NCBI GenBank assembly: GCA_029858345.1
Contig: JAOUFG010000003.1
Span: 1-64,000, forward strand
Reading direction: 5' to 3'
DNA: 64,000 bases
Source of the DNA: Phycisphaerae bacterium
Lineage (GTDB): Bacteria > Planctomycetota > Phycisphaerae > Sedimentisphaerales > Anaerohalosphaeraceae
Both the position numbers and the translations under genes were made by a program. Positions 1-7,598 of the stretch are shown piece after piece. Each line of letters opens with the position of its first letter. The stretch's first letter is position 1. The notes beneath the pieces are model-generated. The model was given only the letters and a program-made list of their open reading frames with translations, did no database searches and was not told where the DNA came from.

Positions 1-883
1 TACCAGCGGCGTACTGACCTTCAGTGCGGCCCCGGACTATGAGACCCCGACGGACTCCGACAGCAATAATACATACATCGTCGAGGTCACCGCCTCTGAC
101 GGCACCAATACGGATGTCCAGACGATCACGGTTACCGTAACCAACATCAATGACGACCCTGTAAACACCTCTGATGACGACGACACGACAGCGGGCGTTA
201 ATGCTGCCGAGAACCAGACCGTTGCAACAACTGTTACCGCGACCGATGCCGATACTGACACGCCGACATTCACTATTACCGGTGGAGCCGATACGGCTCT
301 GTTCAGCATTAACACCAATACGAGCATACTGACCTTTGGTACGGCCCCGGACTATGAAACCTCCACAGACGCTAGTGCCGACAATACGGATGGCGGAGAA
401 CAACCCTCTGATTCTGAAGCTGCAGATGAAAAAGACGAATCCGGCAAGGACAACGCTGACACTGAAAACAGGAAAACAGGAAATGCTAAAGATAAGCGTG
501 ACCCGACACCTGAGAAGATGTCCGCTGCCGCATTCGACCCGAAATACCGGGTCGAGAAAGTGAATCCTCAGTGGCAAGAACAGGTCAGCAGTTCCCTGGA
601 AGAAATGGAAGCTAAAAACAAACAAGATATCCGTATCGGCCAGATTACGATGAGTTCCACCGTTGTTGTCGCTGGTGTGTTTTCTGCGGGCTACATCACA
701 TGGCTGATGAATAGCGGCGCTTTGGTCGCCAGCATGCTCGCAAGCGTGCCGACATGGATGTCTTTTGACCCATTGCCCATTCTGGAAAGCTATAACGTCT
801 TGGGCGGTACCGAAGGAAGTCAGTCTGGTTCGACTAAAGAAGACGATAAACTCGAAGAAAAGATCCGATCACTTCTGGATTAA
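1..883 (+). CDS. Cadherin-repeat surface protein, 3' end only
   Basis: Partial gene, open from base 2 to the stop at 883. The visible part starts inside a cadherin/calx-like repeat (PDYETPTDSD, then a strand ending TVTVTNINDDP) and enters a second repeat 315 bp (105 residues) downstream. That repeat stops abruptly at PDYETSTDAS. An acidic, lysine-rich low-complexity linker follows, then about 120 residues with one or two hydrophobic segments (TVVVAGVFSAGYITWLM and GALVASMLASVPTW) and the motif FDPLPIL. Cadherin arrays are calcium-binding adhesion modules of large secreted proteins. The hydrophobic tail is inferred to anchor this one in the membrane. Total size and N-terminus are unknown. Confidence 0.75.
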   Translation, partial: TSGVLTFSAAPDYETPTDSDSNNTYIVEVTASDGTNTDVQTITVTVTNINDDPVNTSDDDDTTAGVNAAENQTVATTVTATDADTDTPTFTITGGADTALFSINTNTSILTFGTAPDYETSTDASADNTDGGEQPSDSEAADEKDESGKDNADTENRKTGNAKDKRDPTPEKMSAAAFDPKYRVEKVNPQWQEQVSSSLEEMEAKNKQDIRIGQITMSSTVVVAGVFSAGYITWLMNSGALVASMLASVPTWMSFDPLPILESYNVLGGTEGSQSGSTKEDDKLEEKIRSLLD

Positions 884-1097
884 ACCGGCGAATTCTTCCA
901 GAGACAGCCGAAATATACTCTGCAAGCAATGGCTGCTAAATCTGAAACGACGCTATGAACCATCGTTTTGTATCCCAAACAACCATGAATAACAGGAAAC
1001 TCTGAGCCTGTTGCACAATGATTTTCGAATCCAACCGTTGGATTCGGTGGCTATCTGGAACAGACGGCTCTATTCTCTGTTTCCCAGATACCTTTTC

Positions 1098-1204
1098 TTA
1101 AGGCAACCTCTAAAAATGTGGAAAACAAAAGCCCGGAACGACAGTGACGGGATAAAAACGCGGCATTGGCATTGTGGAATTTGAATTTTTAGAGGTGCCC
1201 TTAA
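1098..1204. mobile_element. MITE-like inverted-repeat element
   Basis: A 107-bp unit bounded by 19-bp inverted repeats at 1098-1116 and 1186-1204 that match at 17 of 19 positions, with TTAA at both outer ends. No coding capacity. The size and terminal repeats fit a miniature inverted-repeat transposable element or the two joined ends of a deleted insertion sequence. The family cannot be named from one copy. Confidence 0.5.
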
Positions 1205-1310
1205 CTTTTTAAGAATGATAGATTCTTGCAGAAATGACTCGGAAATGGGCAGTTTTATCCCGTCCCTGAACCCACCGCGATTTTGCTCCGCCCTTTACAA
1301 AAAGCAACTG

Positions 1311-1423
1311 TACCCTTCAGGGCAGTATCCCGATAGATTGAAACCCGCGAGTAAGCTCGTAACTTATCCCGATGTATCGGGACAGCGCTACATAGCCGCG
1401 CAGAAACGGGAAATTTCAATCGT
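1311..1423 (+). repeat. Dispersed hairpin-rich repeat, copy A
   Basis: A related sequence lies in opposite orientation at 11602-11694. Shared blocks are TACCCTTCAGGG, a CCCGCGAG...CGTAACTTA block, CTACATAGCCGCG, and a final block ending TTTCAATCG. This copy has extra bases and several small hairpins, including CCCGAT-GT-ATCGGG. It is non-coding and probably belongs to a genome-wide family. Confidence 0.55.
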
Positions 1424-1481
1424 GATTCCGTATAAATGCAGATATTTTGTGTGTTTTTGATACACTCCGTGATGCAGGGAC

Positions 1482-1510
1482 TTGCAGATTGCGGGATGCG
1501 ACGGTATATT
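1482..1510 (+). promoter_or_regulatory. Putative sigma-70 promoter upstream of the kinase-like gene
   Basis: TTGCAG at 1482-1487 and TATATT at 1505-1510 are separated by 17 bases, about 50 bp before the ATG at 1558. It could drive the kinase-like gene and possibly the ATPase operon behind it. Inferred from consensus only. Confidence 0.35.
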
Positions 1511-1557
1511 AAACGGGCAGATAACTGTTGGCGGGATTCATTGGAAAGGATGAAGCG

Positions 1558-2250
1558 ATGACAAAACCGACGATTTCATCTTATTTACGGGATCATTTGG
1601 ACGATATTGGTACGAAAAAGGAGCCGGGGCCGTATATTACCCTGTCGCGCCAATGGGGCTGCGGGGGGATTGAGTTGGGCGAGATTCTCATTGCCAAGCT
1701 CAACGAGCGCGACGAGCAGCAGCGATGGAAGTTTTACAAGAAGGAACTGCTGAAACAATTGGCCGAAGACACGGGTTTGGCGGAGGAAATCCTCGAAAAA
1801 GAGCGGAAATCCAAACCCAGTCTTTTGAAGGATTTCCTGAGAGGACTCCGGAAAGGCAGTATTCCGGACGGATACGAGGTTCGAAATAAGATCACCATGA
1901 TGGTCCGAACGATTGCTTTCGAGGGGCATGCGGTGATTCTCGGCCAAGGCGGTACCGCCGCGACGGGGGACCTTGCCAATGGACTCAGTATCCGGGTGGA
2001 AGCCCCGAGAGATTGGCGAATCGCTCGGATTTGCCGCCGGGAAAATCTCGAAAAACAGGCGGCCATTGCCAAAATCGAGAAAATTGAGAAAGAAAGGGAG
2101 CTTTTGAGAGCGATTTACGAGCGTCAAAATCCCAGGGAACCGGCTTTTAACCTGGTTTTTGACAATGCGATGTTTAGGAACGAGCAAATCGCTGATTTAG
2201 TAGTGATGGCAATGGAGGAAAAGAATCTTATCGAAAAAGCCATATCGTAG
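1558..2250 (+). CDS. Cytidylate kinase-like family protein
   Basis: 230 residues. The N-terminal part contains SRQWGCGGIELGEIL, a loop placed like the nucleotide-binding loop of the cytidylate-kinase-like family. GQGGTAAT and the later VEAPRDWRIARI and Arg/Lys-rich helix (ICRRENLEKQ) fit the NMP-kinase fold. Members of this family are common in anaerobes, often beside unrelated genes, and their substrate is unproven; CMP phosphorylation is only inferred. The ATG at 1558 was chosen because GGAAAGG lies 9-10 bases before it; a TTG at 1528 would add ten residues. It lies 160 bp upstream of the ATPase operon on the same strand. Confidence 0.75.
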   Translation: MTKPTISSYLRDHLDDIGTKKEPGPYITLSRQWGCGGIELGEILIAKLNERDEQQRWKFYKKELLKQLAEDTGLAEEILEKERKSKPSLLKDFLRGLRKGSIPDGYEVRNKITMMVRTIAFEGHAVILGQGGTAATGDLANGLSIRVEAPRDWRIARICRRENLEKQAAIAKIEKIEKERELLRAIYERQNPREPAFNLVFDNAMFRNEQIADLVVMAMEEKNLIEKAIS

Positions 2251-2294
2251 TATTAAAAAGGGGGGTTTTATAAATAATGGTCCGGATTTTTACA

Positions 2295-2326
2295 GACATT
2301 TCTCTGGACAAGGGGATGTCTTTTTT
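2295..2326 (+). terminator. Weak terminator-like hairpin
   Basis: A GACAT/ATGTC stem with a 16-base loop is followed directly by six T residues, between the kinase-like gene and the first ATPase gene. The stem is short, so read-through is likely. Confidence 0.25.
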
Positions 2327-2410
2327 GTTGAATAGGCCTTTCTTGTGTGACAGGGATTGTATGCGGGTTTCGCTAAACCTAAATATGAACATTTATTGCC
2401 GGAATCAATA

Positions 2411-2722
2411 ATGGAACTCATAAAACAAATAAAAGATGCGGAAAAACAGGCCAAAGACATTATCGAAAAGGCCGGTCAGGATGCCGGTTTAATTCTGGAA
2501 GAGGCCAAAAAACACCGTGACGACCTTCTTAAAAAGTCCCAGCAGCGTCGAACCCAGGCGATTGAGGACGCTGTGAGCCGGGCCGAACAGGAAGGCAAGT
2601 CGCAGGCCGAACAAATCATTCAGGACGGATCCGAGAGCATCTCGGCCCTGAAAGAATCCAGTTCGGCAAAAATCAAGAGTTGTGTCGAAAACGTGCTTTC
2701 ACGTTTACAGCAGGCCTCATAA
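2411..2722 (+). CDS. V-type ATPase peripheral stalk subunit (H/G-like)
   Basis: 103 residues, almost entirely charged heptad-type helix (Lys/Glu/Ala/Gln-rich, for example QIKDAEKQAKDII and EEAKKHRDDLL). This is typical of the small stalk subunit that pairs with subunit E to form the stator of A/V-type ATPases. It stands first in the operon, ahead of subunit I, where such a gene is expected. The start at 2411 gives the normal MELIKQI beginning; a TTG at 2357 would add 18 atypical residues. Function rests on composition and position, since this family is poorly conserved. Confidence 0.75.
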   Translation: MELIKQIKDAEKQAKDIIEKAGQDAGLILEEAKKHRDDLLKKSQQRRTQAIEDAVSRAEQEGKSQAEQIIQDGSESISALKESSSAKIKSCVENVLSRLQQAS

Positions 2723-2829
2723 CCGCTGATTTGGAGGCCCTGGAGATTTGCCTGCCTTCGTTTGAGAATCTAATATCCTTAAACTATTATCATAACGAAT
2801 CACATTTGATAAACAGTATGAAATTCTAA

Positions 2830-4803
2830 ATGGCTATTGTACCCATGCAAAAAGTGATGATCGTTGCTCACTGCAGCCAGTCAGTCGAATTGCTGGAAAC
2901 GCTGCAAAAAGCCGGGATTGCCGAGATATTAGGCACAGAGCACGCATTGATTTGCCTTGAGTGGCCCGAATTAACGGTGGAATTCCGGGGGCATCGCGAA
3001 TTCGAAGACATTCTTGCCCGCATTGAAGAGGCCATTGCGTTCTTACGACCCCATGCAGGCAAAGAGCAAACAAGCGTATTTGCCCCGATGATTGAAGTTG
3101 ACAGCAATATGTATCTTCGTGTGATTTCTGCCGAAGATACGCAAAAACTTTTGGATGAGATCGATGTTGTCAGCCGCCAGATGGAAAAACTAACCATCGA
3201 GGCCGACTACAATATGACATTTCTGGAAAAGCTGCTCCCTTGGAAGTCATTGTCGATCCCCGTTGAGGATTTGTATGGATTGGGTACGTCGACGACTTTT
3301 GCCGGGTTGATCGCCGAACAACATTTTGATGCTGCCTGTGAAAAACTTTCCGAATTAGGTGCCGCTGTTGAAAAAGTGGCGACTCACCACCGGGTGGAGG
3401 CCTGTATCGTTGTTTGTCTCAATGAGTCGGCGGCGAATGTCCAGAAGGCCCTGCGGTCGGTGGAGTTTGAAACCGTTTCATTTGAGGACGTCAGCGGATT
3501 GGTGAATGACAGAACTGTACGGATTCGGCAGCGACTGCAGGAAATTAAGAACGAACAGGCCGAACTGGCAGCAAAGGCCGGCCGATTGGCCGAAGACAAA
3601 CTGAAACTTCAGATTCTGTTTGATCATCTGCAGAATCTTCATCATCGTGCGAGTACTCATTCAGGTGCTCCCGCCTCAGATAACGTCGTTTTCTTTGAAA
3701 GCTGGGTCAAAAAGAAAGACTACCCCGCACTGGAAAAACTGGTGGCGGGATTTGACGCATGCAATGTCGCTCCGATCGAACCCGGACCGGATGAGGAACC
3801 GCCGATGGAAATCGAAAATCCCCCTTATGTACGGCCATTTGAAGCGATTACACGACTTTACGGGATGCCCAGCCCGAGTTCTGTTGATCCGACGGTATTT
3901 CTTGCACCGTTTTTTGCAATCTTTTTCGGTCTGTGTCTGAATGATGCCGCTTATGGAATTATCATGGTGGCTTTGTTGGCCTGGGTTTTGAAAAAAATCC
4001 GCGGCAACAAACGAATGTATTGGATGATGGCCGTCTGCGGCGTGATGACGATTGTTGCCGGTGCAATTACGGGAAGCTGGTTCGGTGATGCGGTTACGGC
4101 TCTTTTGCCTGCCGGCTCCGGCGTGCAAAAAGTGCTTAACGGTGCACGCGAAAAGATAATGCTGTTTGATCCGATGACGAAGCCGATGACCTTTTTCGTG
4201 CTTTCATTGGGATTAGGATACCTGCAGATCCAAGTGGGGCTGTTTGTTGCCTTTTTTGCGAATCTGCTAAAGAAAGATATTGCTGCGGCGATATTCGACC
4301 AATTGACATGGATCGGCATGCTGAATTGTTTTTTGCTGTTGGGATTATCCAAGGGAGGGATTCTTTCGGCTGGATTTGCCAGGCCCGCAGGTTATGCTGC
4401 GATGGGGTTTGCCACGCTGATCCTGTTCTTCAGCGGCCGGGGTATGGGGCTGACGGGACGCCTGGGGATGGGCGTTTTTCAGCTTTTCAGCACCGTGTTT
4501 TATATGGGTGACGTCCTCAGTTATGTGCGTCTGATGGCGCTGGGAATGGTCGGTACCGGTTTTGGAATGGCCACGAATGTGTTAACGAAGCTGGCTGCTG
4601 ACATCCCTTATGTTGGCTGGCTGCTGGGCGCTCTTGTGTTTGTCGCCTTCCATGCGCTTAATCTGGCGCTGTCGGCGCTGGGAGCGTTTGTTCATAGTAT
4701 GCGGCTTCAGTTTGTCGAATTCTTTCCCAAGTTTTTTACCGGTGGCGGTCGAAATTTTAAGCCGTTTCAGAATACGTATCGTTACATTGACATCAAAAAA
4801 TAG
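2830..4803 (+). CDS. atpI: V-type ATP synthase subunit I
   Basis: 657 residues, normal for the family. The first ~350 residues are a soluble stalk arm with coiled-coil stretches. From about residue 355 (VFLAPFFAIFFGLCLNDAAYG) there are seven or eight membrane segments. Arg567 lies in SYVRLMALG, the counterpart of the essential arginine of the a/I subunit that faces the rotor carboxylate during ion transfer. It forms the membrane stator half-channels. The gene starts with ATG right after a stop codon; the operon continues with subunit K 67 bp later. Identification is secure. Confidence 0.95.
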   Translation: MAIVPMQKVMIVAHCSQSVELLETLQKAGIAEILGTEHALICLEWPELTVEFRGHREFEDILARIEEAIAFLRPHAGKEQTSVFAPMIEVDSNMYLRVISAEDTQKLLDEIDVVSRQMEKLTIEADYNMTFLEKLLPWKSLSIPVEDLYGLGTSTTFAGLIAEQHFDAACEKLSELGAAVEKVATHHRVEACIVVCLNESAANVQKALRSVEFETVSFEDVSGLVNDRTVRIRQRLQEIKNEQAELAAKAGRLAEDKLKLQILFDHLQNLHHRASTHSGAPASDNVVFFESWVKKKDYPALEKLVAGFDACNVAPIEPGPDEEPPMEIENPPYVRPFEAITRLYGMPSPSSVDPTVFLAPFFAIFFGLCLNDAAYGIIMVALLAWVLKKIRGNKRMYWMMAVCGVMTIVAGAITGSWFGDAVTALLPAGSGVQKVLNGAREKIMLFDPMTKPMTFFVLSLGLGYLQIQVGLFVAFFANLLKKDIAAAIFDQLTWIGMLNCFLLLGLSKGGILSAGFARPAGYAAMGFATLILFFSGRGMGLTGRLGMGVFQLFSTVFYMGDVLSYVRLMALGMVGTGFGMATNVLTKLAADIPYVGWLLGALVFVAFHALNLALSALGAFVHSMRLQFVEFFPKFFTGGGRNFKPFQNTYRYIDIKK

Positions 4804-4870
4804 TTTTTGCGAGTAAACTGTAAAGAAATGTAAAAGACAAATTTTTGTCATGGATTGAAAGGACTTTTTT

Positions 4871-5362
4871 ATGGCTTTGGAATCAATGGGTTTGACATTT
4901 ACGTTGTTGGGAGCGGCTGTAGCGGTTTTCCTGGCGGGGATTGGGTCGTCGATTGGTCTGGCGACAGCCAGCAAGAGCGCCGCAGCGGTACTGAGTGAGA
5001 AACCGGAACGATACGGTTCACTGATGCTTCTGGTGGTACTGCCCAGTACGCAGGGAATTTATGGATTCGTGGTTGGTCTGTTCGTAATGATCAAGCTGAA
5101 TATGTTCGGCGGCGAAGTCTCTGCGGTCACTTGGTCTCAGGGGGCGGCGATCTTTATGGCCTGCCTGCCGGTGGGAGTCAGCGGTCTGTTTAGTGCGATC
5201 CTGCAGGGCCGAACCGGTGCGGCAGCGATCCTCATGACGGCCAAGCGACCGGAAATGGCGTTCAAGGCCGGTGTGGTATACTCGGCGATGGTGGAGTTGT
5301 ATGCCATTCTGGGCTTTTTGATTTCCTTGCTGATTATCATGATGGGAATCAATGTTGGTTAG
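4871..5362 (+). CDS. atpK: V-type ATP synthase subunit K (rotor proteolipid)
   Basis: 163 residues forming two tandem helical hairpins (four membrane spans), the duplicated form of the c subunit. The ion-carrying carboxylate is Glu142 in span 4 (VELYAILGF). Span 2 carries LPSTQGIYGF (Leu57, Thr60, Gln61, Tyr64) and span 3 carries Gln112. Together these match the residues that hold sodium in the Enterococcus hirae NtpK ring (Leu61, Thr64, Gln65, Tyr68, Gln110, Glu139). Sodium rather than proton coupling is therefore predicted. The ribosome site AAAGGA lies 9 bases before the ATG. Confidence 0.95.
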   Translation: MALESMGLTFTLLGAAVAVFLAGIGSSIGLATASKSAAAVLSEKPERYGSLMLLVVLPSTQGIYGFVVGLFVMIKLNMFGGEVSAVTWSQGAAIFMACLPVGVSGLFSAILQGRTGAAAILMTAKRPEMAFKAGVVYSAMVELYAILGFLISLLIIMMGINVG

Positions 5363-5410
5363 TCTCGGAAGCCATAAACAGTCGTTTCAAATTATATTTG
5401 GGTACAATCA

Positions 5411-6001
5411 ATGAACGCTGAACAGGTAGTAAAAAAGATTCTCGCCGAAGCGAATGCCAAGGCCGAGAAGATTGTCCATGACGCGAAAGCGAAAGCGGCC
5501 GAACAGATGTCTCAGCTTGAAAACGAGATGACGGATTTTGACGCCGAAACCGGCCGACTGGCCGAGGCGGCGGCCGAAGACAAACTTCAGCGGATGCTGG
5601 CTAACGCGCGTATGGCCAATGCCAAGCAGACTCTGGCGGCGAAAGGTGCGATTCTTGACGAGGTTTTTGAAAAAGCCAACGCCGCTGTCAATAAACTGCC
5701 GGATGATCAATACCTCTCACTGATGACGACTCTGCTGAAGAAAGCCGTCGAAACCGGCGACGAAGAAGTCATTGTCGGCAAAAATGAAAGCCGGATCAAT
5801 GAGCGGTTCATCACCCAGATGAATCGTCAGTTGAACTCCGGCTTTAAGAGAAACCTTCGTCTCGGCAGCCGGCGCGCGGATATCACGGGCGGATTTATCC
5901 TTTCCCGCGGCAAGGTGCAGATCAATGCCAGCACGGATGTACTGATTGAATCGCTTCGGGAGCGTATGGAAATTGAGCTTTCACAGGAACTTTTTGCGTG
6001 A
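5411..6001 (+). CDS. atpE: V-type ATP synthase subunit E
   Basis: 196 residues. The N-terminal half is a long Ala/Lys/Glu helix (VKKILAEANAKAEKIVHDAKAKA). The C-terminal half is the mixed domain that grips the catalytic head, with the family signature RRADITGGFILSRGKVQINAS. It forms the peripheral stalk with the small H/G-like subunit encoded at the start of the operon. Position between K and C is the standard bacterial V-type order. A palindromic repeat fills the gap to the next gene. Confidence 0.92.
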   Translation: MNAEQVVKKILAEANAKAEKIVHDAKAKAAEQMSQLENEMTDFDAETGRLAEAAAEDKLQRMLANARMANAKQTLAAKGAILDEVFEKANAAVNKLPDDQYLSLMTTLLKKAVETGDEEVIVGKNESRINERFITQMNRQLNSGFKRNLRLGSRRADITGGFILSRGKVQINASTDVLIESLRERMEIELSQELFA

Positions 6002-6005
6002 AGAC

Positions 6006-6083
6006 GCAATTAGAACCACTAATTAACACGAATGAACACTAAAAAAATAATTCGTGTATATTCGTGTTAATTCGTGGTTCTAA
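6006..6083. repeat. Palindromic intergenic repeat (CGTGGTT family), copy 1
   Basis: Inverted repeat with 21-bp arms at 6013-6033 and 6060-6080, one mismatch, between subunits E and C. The arms contain GAACCAC and TTAACACGAAT. Related units lie in two later spacers of the same operon. It would fold into a strong hairpin in the mRNA. Confidence 0.65.
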
Positions 6084-6104
6084 ACAGAAAAACGGATATA
6101 GAAA

Positions 6105-7148
6105 TTGGCAATTGCCTTGAAAACCGAGATTGATTTTTACCGCTATCCGCCGGTCGGGCCGGAGGATTGGCGGTATGCGTATCCGACGGCGAAGGTGCGG
6201 GGATTGGAACTGTCGATGATTCCGCGCGGCACGTTCGTGGATATGACCAATGCCGGTTCGTTTGCCGAAGCGGCGGAACTGCTGGCCGGTACGGAGTATG
6301 CGGTGGGTGCGAAAGCGACGTCTGATGAGATTGAGCAGATGCTGATAGAGCGTCGCAGCGACATCCGTCGGTTGTTTGGCGATTTCATACTGGATCAACA
6401 CGTTGTTGAATTCTTCAGGATGCACGAGGATTTTACGAATATGCGTTTGGCAGTCCGGCGTGTGGTTACAGAGAAACCACTGGGGCTGGATTACAGCAAG
6501 GAGGGGAATGTGCCTGTTGAAGAATTTGAAGAGATATTTGAAGAGGAAAACTATGAGCGTTTTCCCGCTTATTTACAGGATGGAGTTGAGGCGGCTGTCT
6601 TGGGTTACTATCAGGACAAGGATATTCGGCGAATTGATTATGAACTCGACCGCGTGGAAGCCGCCTGGCGCGTCAAACAGGCTAAGAAGTCTACGCTGAC
6701 ATTTATGTTATCCTTGGTTCGGCTTCAGATCGACCTGAATAATATTCGTACGATGCTCCGTCTGAAGATGGCAAATCGCCTGGAAGAAACAGCCCTTTTT
6801 ATTCCTGACGGCTATGTCGAAACCGACAAGTTCAAACAGGGCTTGGAAGTGGGTTATGAATCCATCGGTCAGGTGTTTTACGTGACACCGTATTATGAAC
6901 TGTTGGAAGCATCAATCCCGTATTTGCGTCACGAGCAGTCTTTCCTGAAACTGGAAAAAGGATGCGAAGATTTCGTGATAGGATTTTTGAAAATAACGCG
7001 ATGTATCGCGGCCGGGCCGCAACCGGTGATTGCGTACTTTTTAATGAAAGAGACCGAGATTCGCACGGTGCGAATGATGCTGGTCGGCAAAAAAAATGGC
7101 CTGGACGCCAAGCTGCTGTTGGACCGTCTTGGCGAGTGGATATCGTAA
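6105..7148 (+). CDS. atpC: V-type ATP synthase subunit C
   Basis: 347 residues, the expected size for the central-stalk cap (subunit C/d) that links the rotor ring to subunits D and F. Family features include the near-N-terminal YAYPTAKVRGLELSMI, followed by helical bundles and the repeated LRLKMANRLEE / IRTVRMMLVGKKNG pattern. No ATG exists before residue 38, so a TTG start is needed; TTG at 6105 is used here, and TTG at 6117 is equally possible. The ribosome site is weak, and the palindromic repeat just upstream may influence initiation. Confidence 0.88.
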   Translation: MAIALKTEIDFYRYPPVGPEDWRYAYPTAKVRGLELSMIPRGTFVDMTNAGSFAEAAELLAGTEYAVGAKATSDEIEQMLIERRSDIRRLFGDFILDQHVVEFFRMHEDFTNMRLAVRRVVTEKPLGLDYSKEGNVPVEEFEEIFEEENYERFPAYLQDGVEAAVLGYYQDKDIRRIDYELDRVEAAWRVKQAKKSTLTFMLSLVRLQIDLNNIRTMLRLKMANRLEETALFIPDGYVETDKFKQGLEVGYESIGQVFYVTPYYELLEASIPYLRHEQSFLKLEKGCEDFVIGFLKITRCIAAGPQPVIAYFLMKETEIRTVRMMLVGKKNGLDAKLLLDRLGEWIS

Positions 7149-7154
7149 AAACGA

Positions 7155-7236
7155 AACTGCGGATTTCGCAGATTTTCGCGGATTCATAAATGTTATAAAT
7201 AATCTGTGTTAATCCGTGAAATCCGTGGTTAATACA
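7155..7236. repeat. Palindromic intergenic repeat (CGTGGTT family), copy 2
   Basis: The spacer between subunits C and F holds an imperfect inverted repeat with arms of about 30 bases (about 22 matching), reading CGGATTTCG on the left and GAAATCCGTGGTT on the right. It resembles the spacers at 6006-6083 and 10880-10957. Confidence 0.55.
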
Positions 7237-7254
7237 ACAGAAAGGTAAATTGAA

Positions 7255-7575
7255 ATGGAAGGCAAAGCGGCGGTCTTAGGCAGTGCCGATTTTGTGATGC
7301 CCTTTGCGGCGTTGGGTCTGGATACGTTTCCGACCGAACCGGATGCAGAGCAGGTGCAGGAAAAGGCCGCTTCCATTCTCAAGGAAAAGTACGCCCTGGT
7401 GGTGGTCGCAGAAAATATCGCCCGTTCCGCACACGTTATCTTTGAGGAAAAGGCGCATGATGCGACACCGTGTGTGGTTGTGGTGCCGTTTACGACTGAG
7501 CCGGAGGGCATTGCGACAGAAGCGTTGGGTAAAATGCTAATCATGGCGACGGGAATTAATATTCTTAAAAATTAA
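7255..7575 (+). CDS. atpF: V-type ATP synthase subunit F
   Basis: 106 residues, a Rossmann-like small subunit of the rotary shaft. It shows the typical F pattern: a first strand AVLGSADFVMPFAALGLDTF, a central ALVVVAENIAR segment, and a strand-loop VVVVPFTTEPEG near the end. It sits in order after C and before A. AGAAAGG lies about 10 bases before the ATG. It binds subunit D and subunit C in the central stalk. Confidence 0.92.
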   Translation: MEGKAAVLGSADFVMPFAALGLDTFPTEPDAEQVQEKAASILKEKYALVVVAENIARSAHVIFEEKAHDATPCVVVVPFTTEPEGIATEALGKMLIMATGINILKN

Positions 7576-7598
7576 GAATCTATCATTAAAAAGGTTTT

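Larger units (their letters stand above)
884..1527. other. Repeat-rich intergenic spacer
   Basis: I see no convincing gene here. It holds a perfect 9-bp inverted repeat at 1026-1046 with a 3-base loop but no following T-run, a MITE-like unit at 1098-1204, one copy of a dispersed repeat at 1311-1423, and a promoter-like pair before the next gene. A short open frame over 1215-1460 coincides with the repeat and resembles no protein, so it is not called. Confidence 0.6.

Noticed and set aside
1215-1460. 81-codon frame in the spacer
   Set aside because: Coincides with the dispersed repeat at 1311-1423 and has no protein similarity that I can see.
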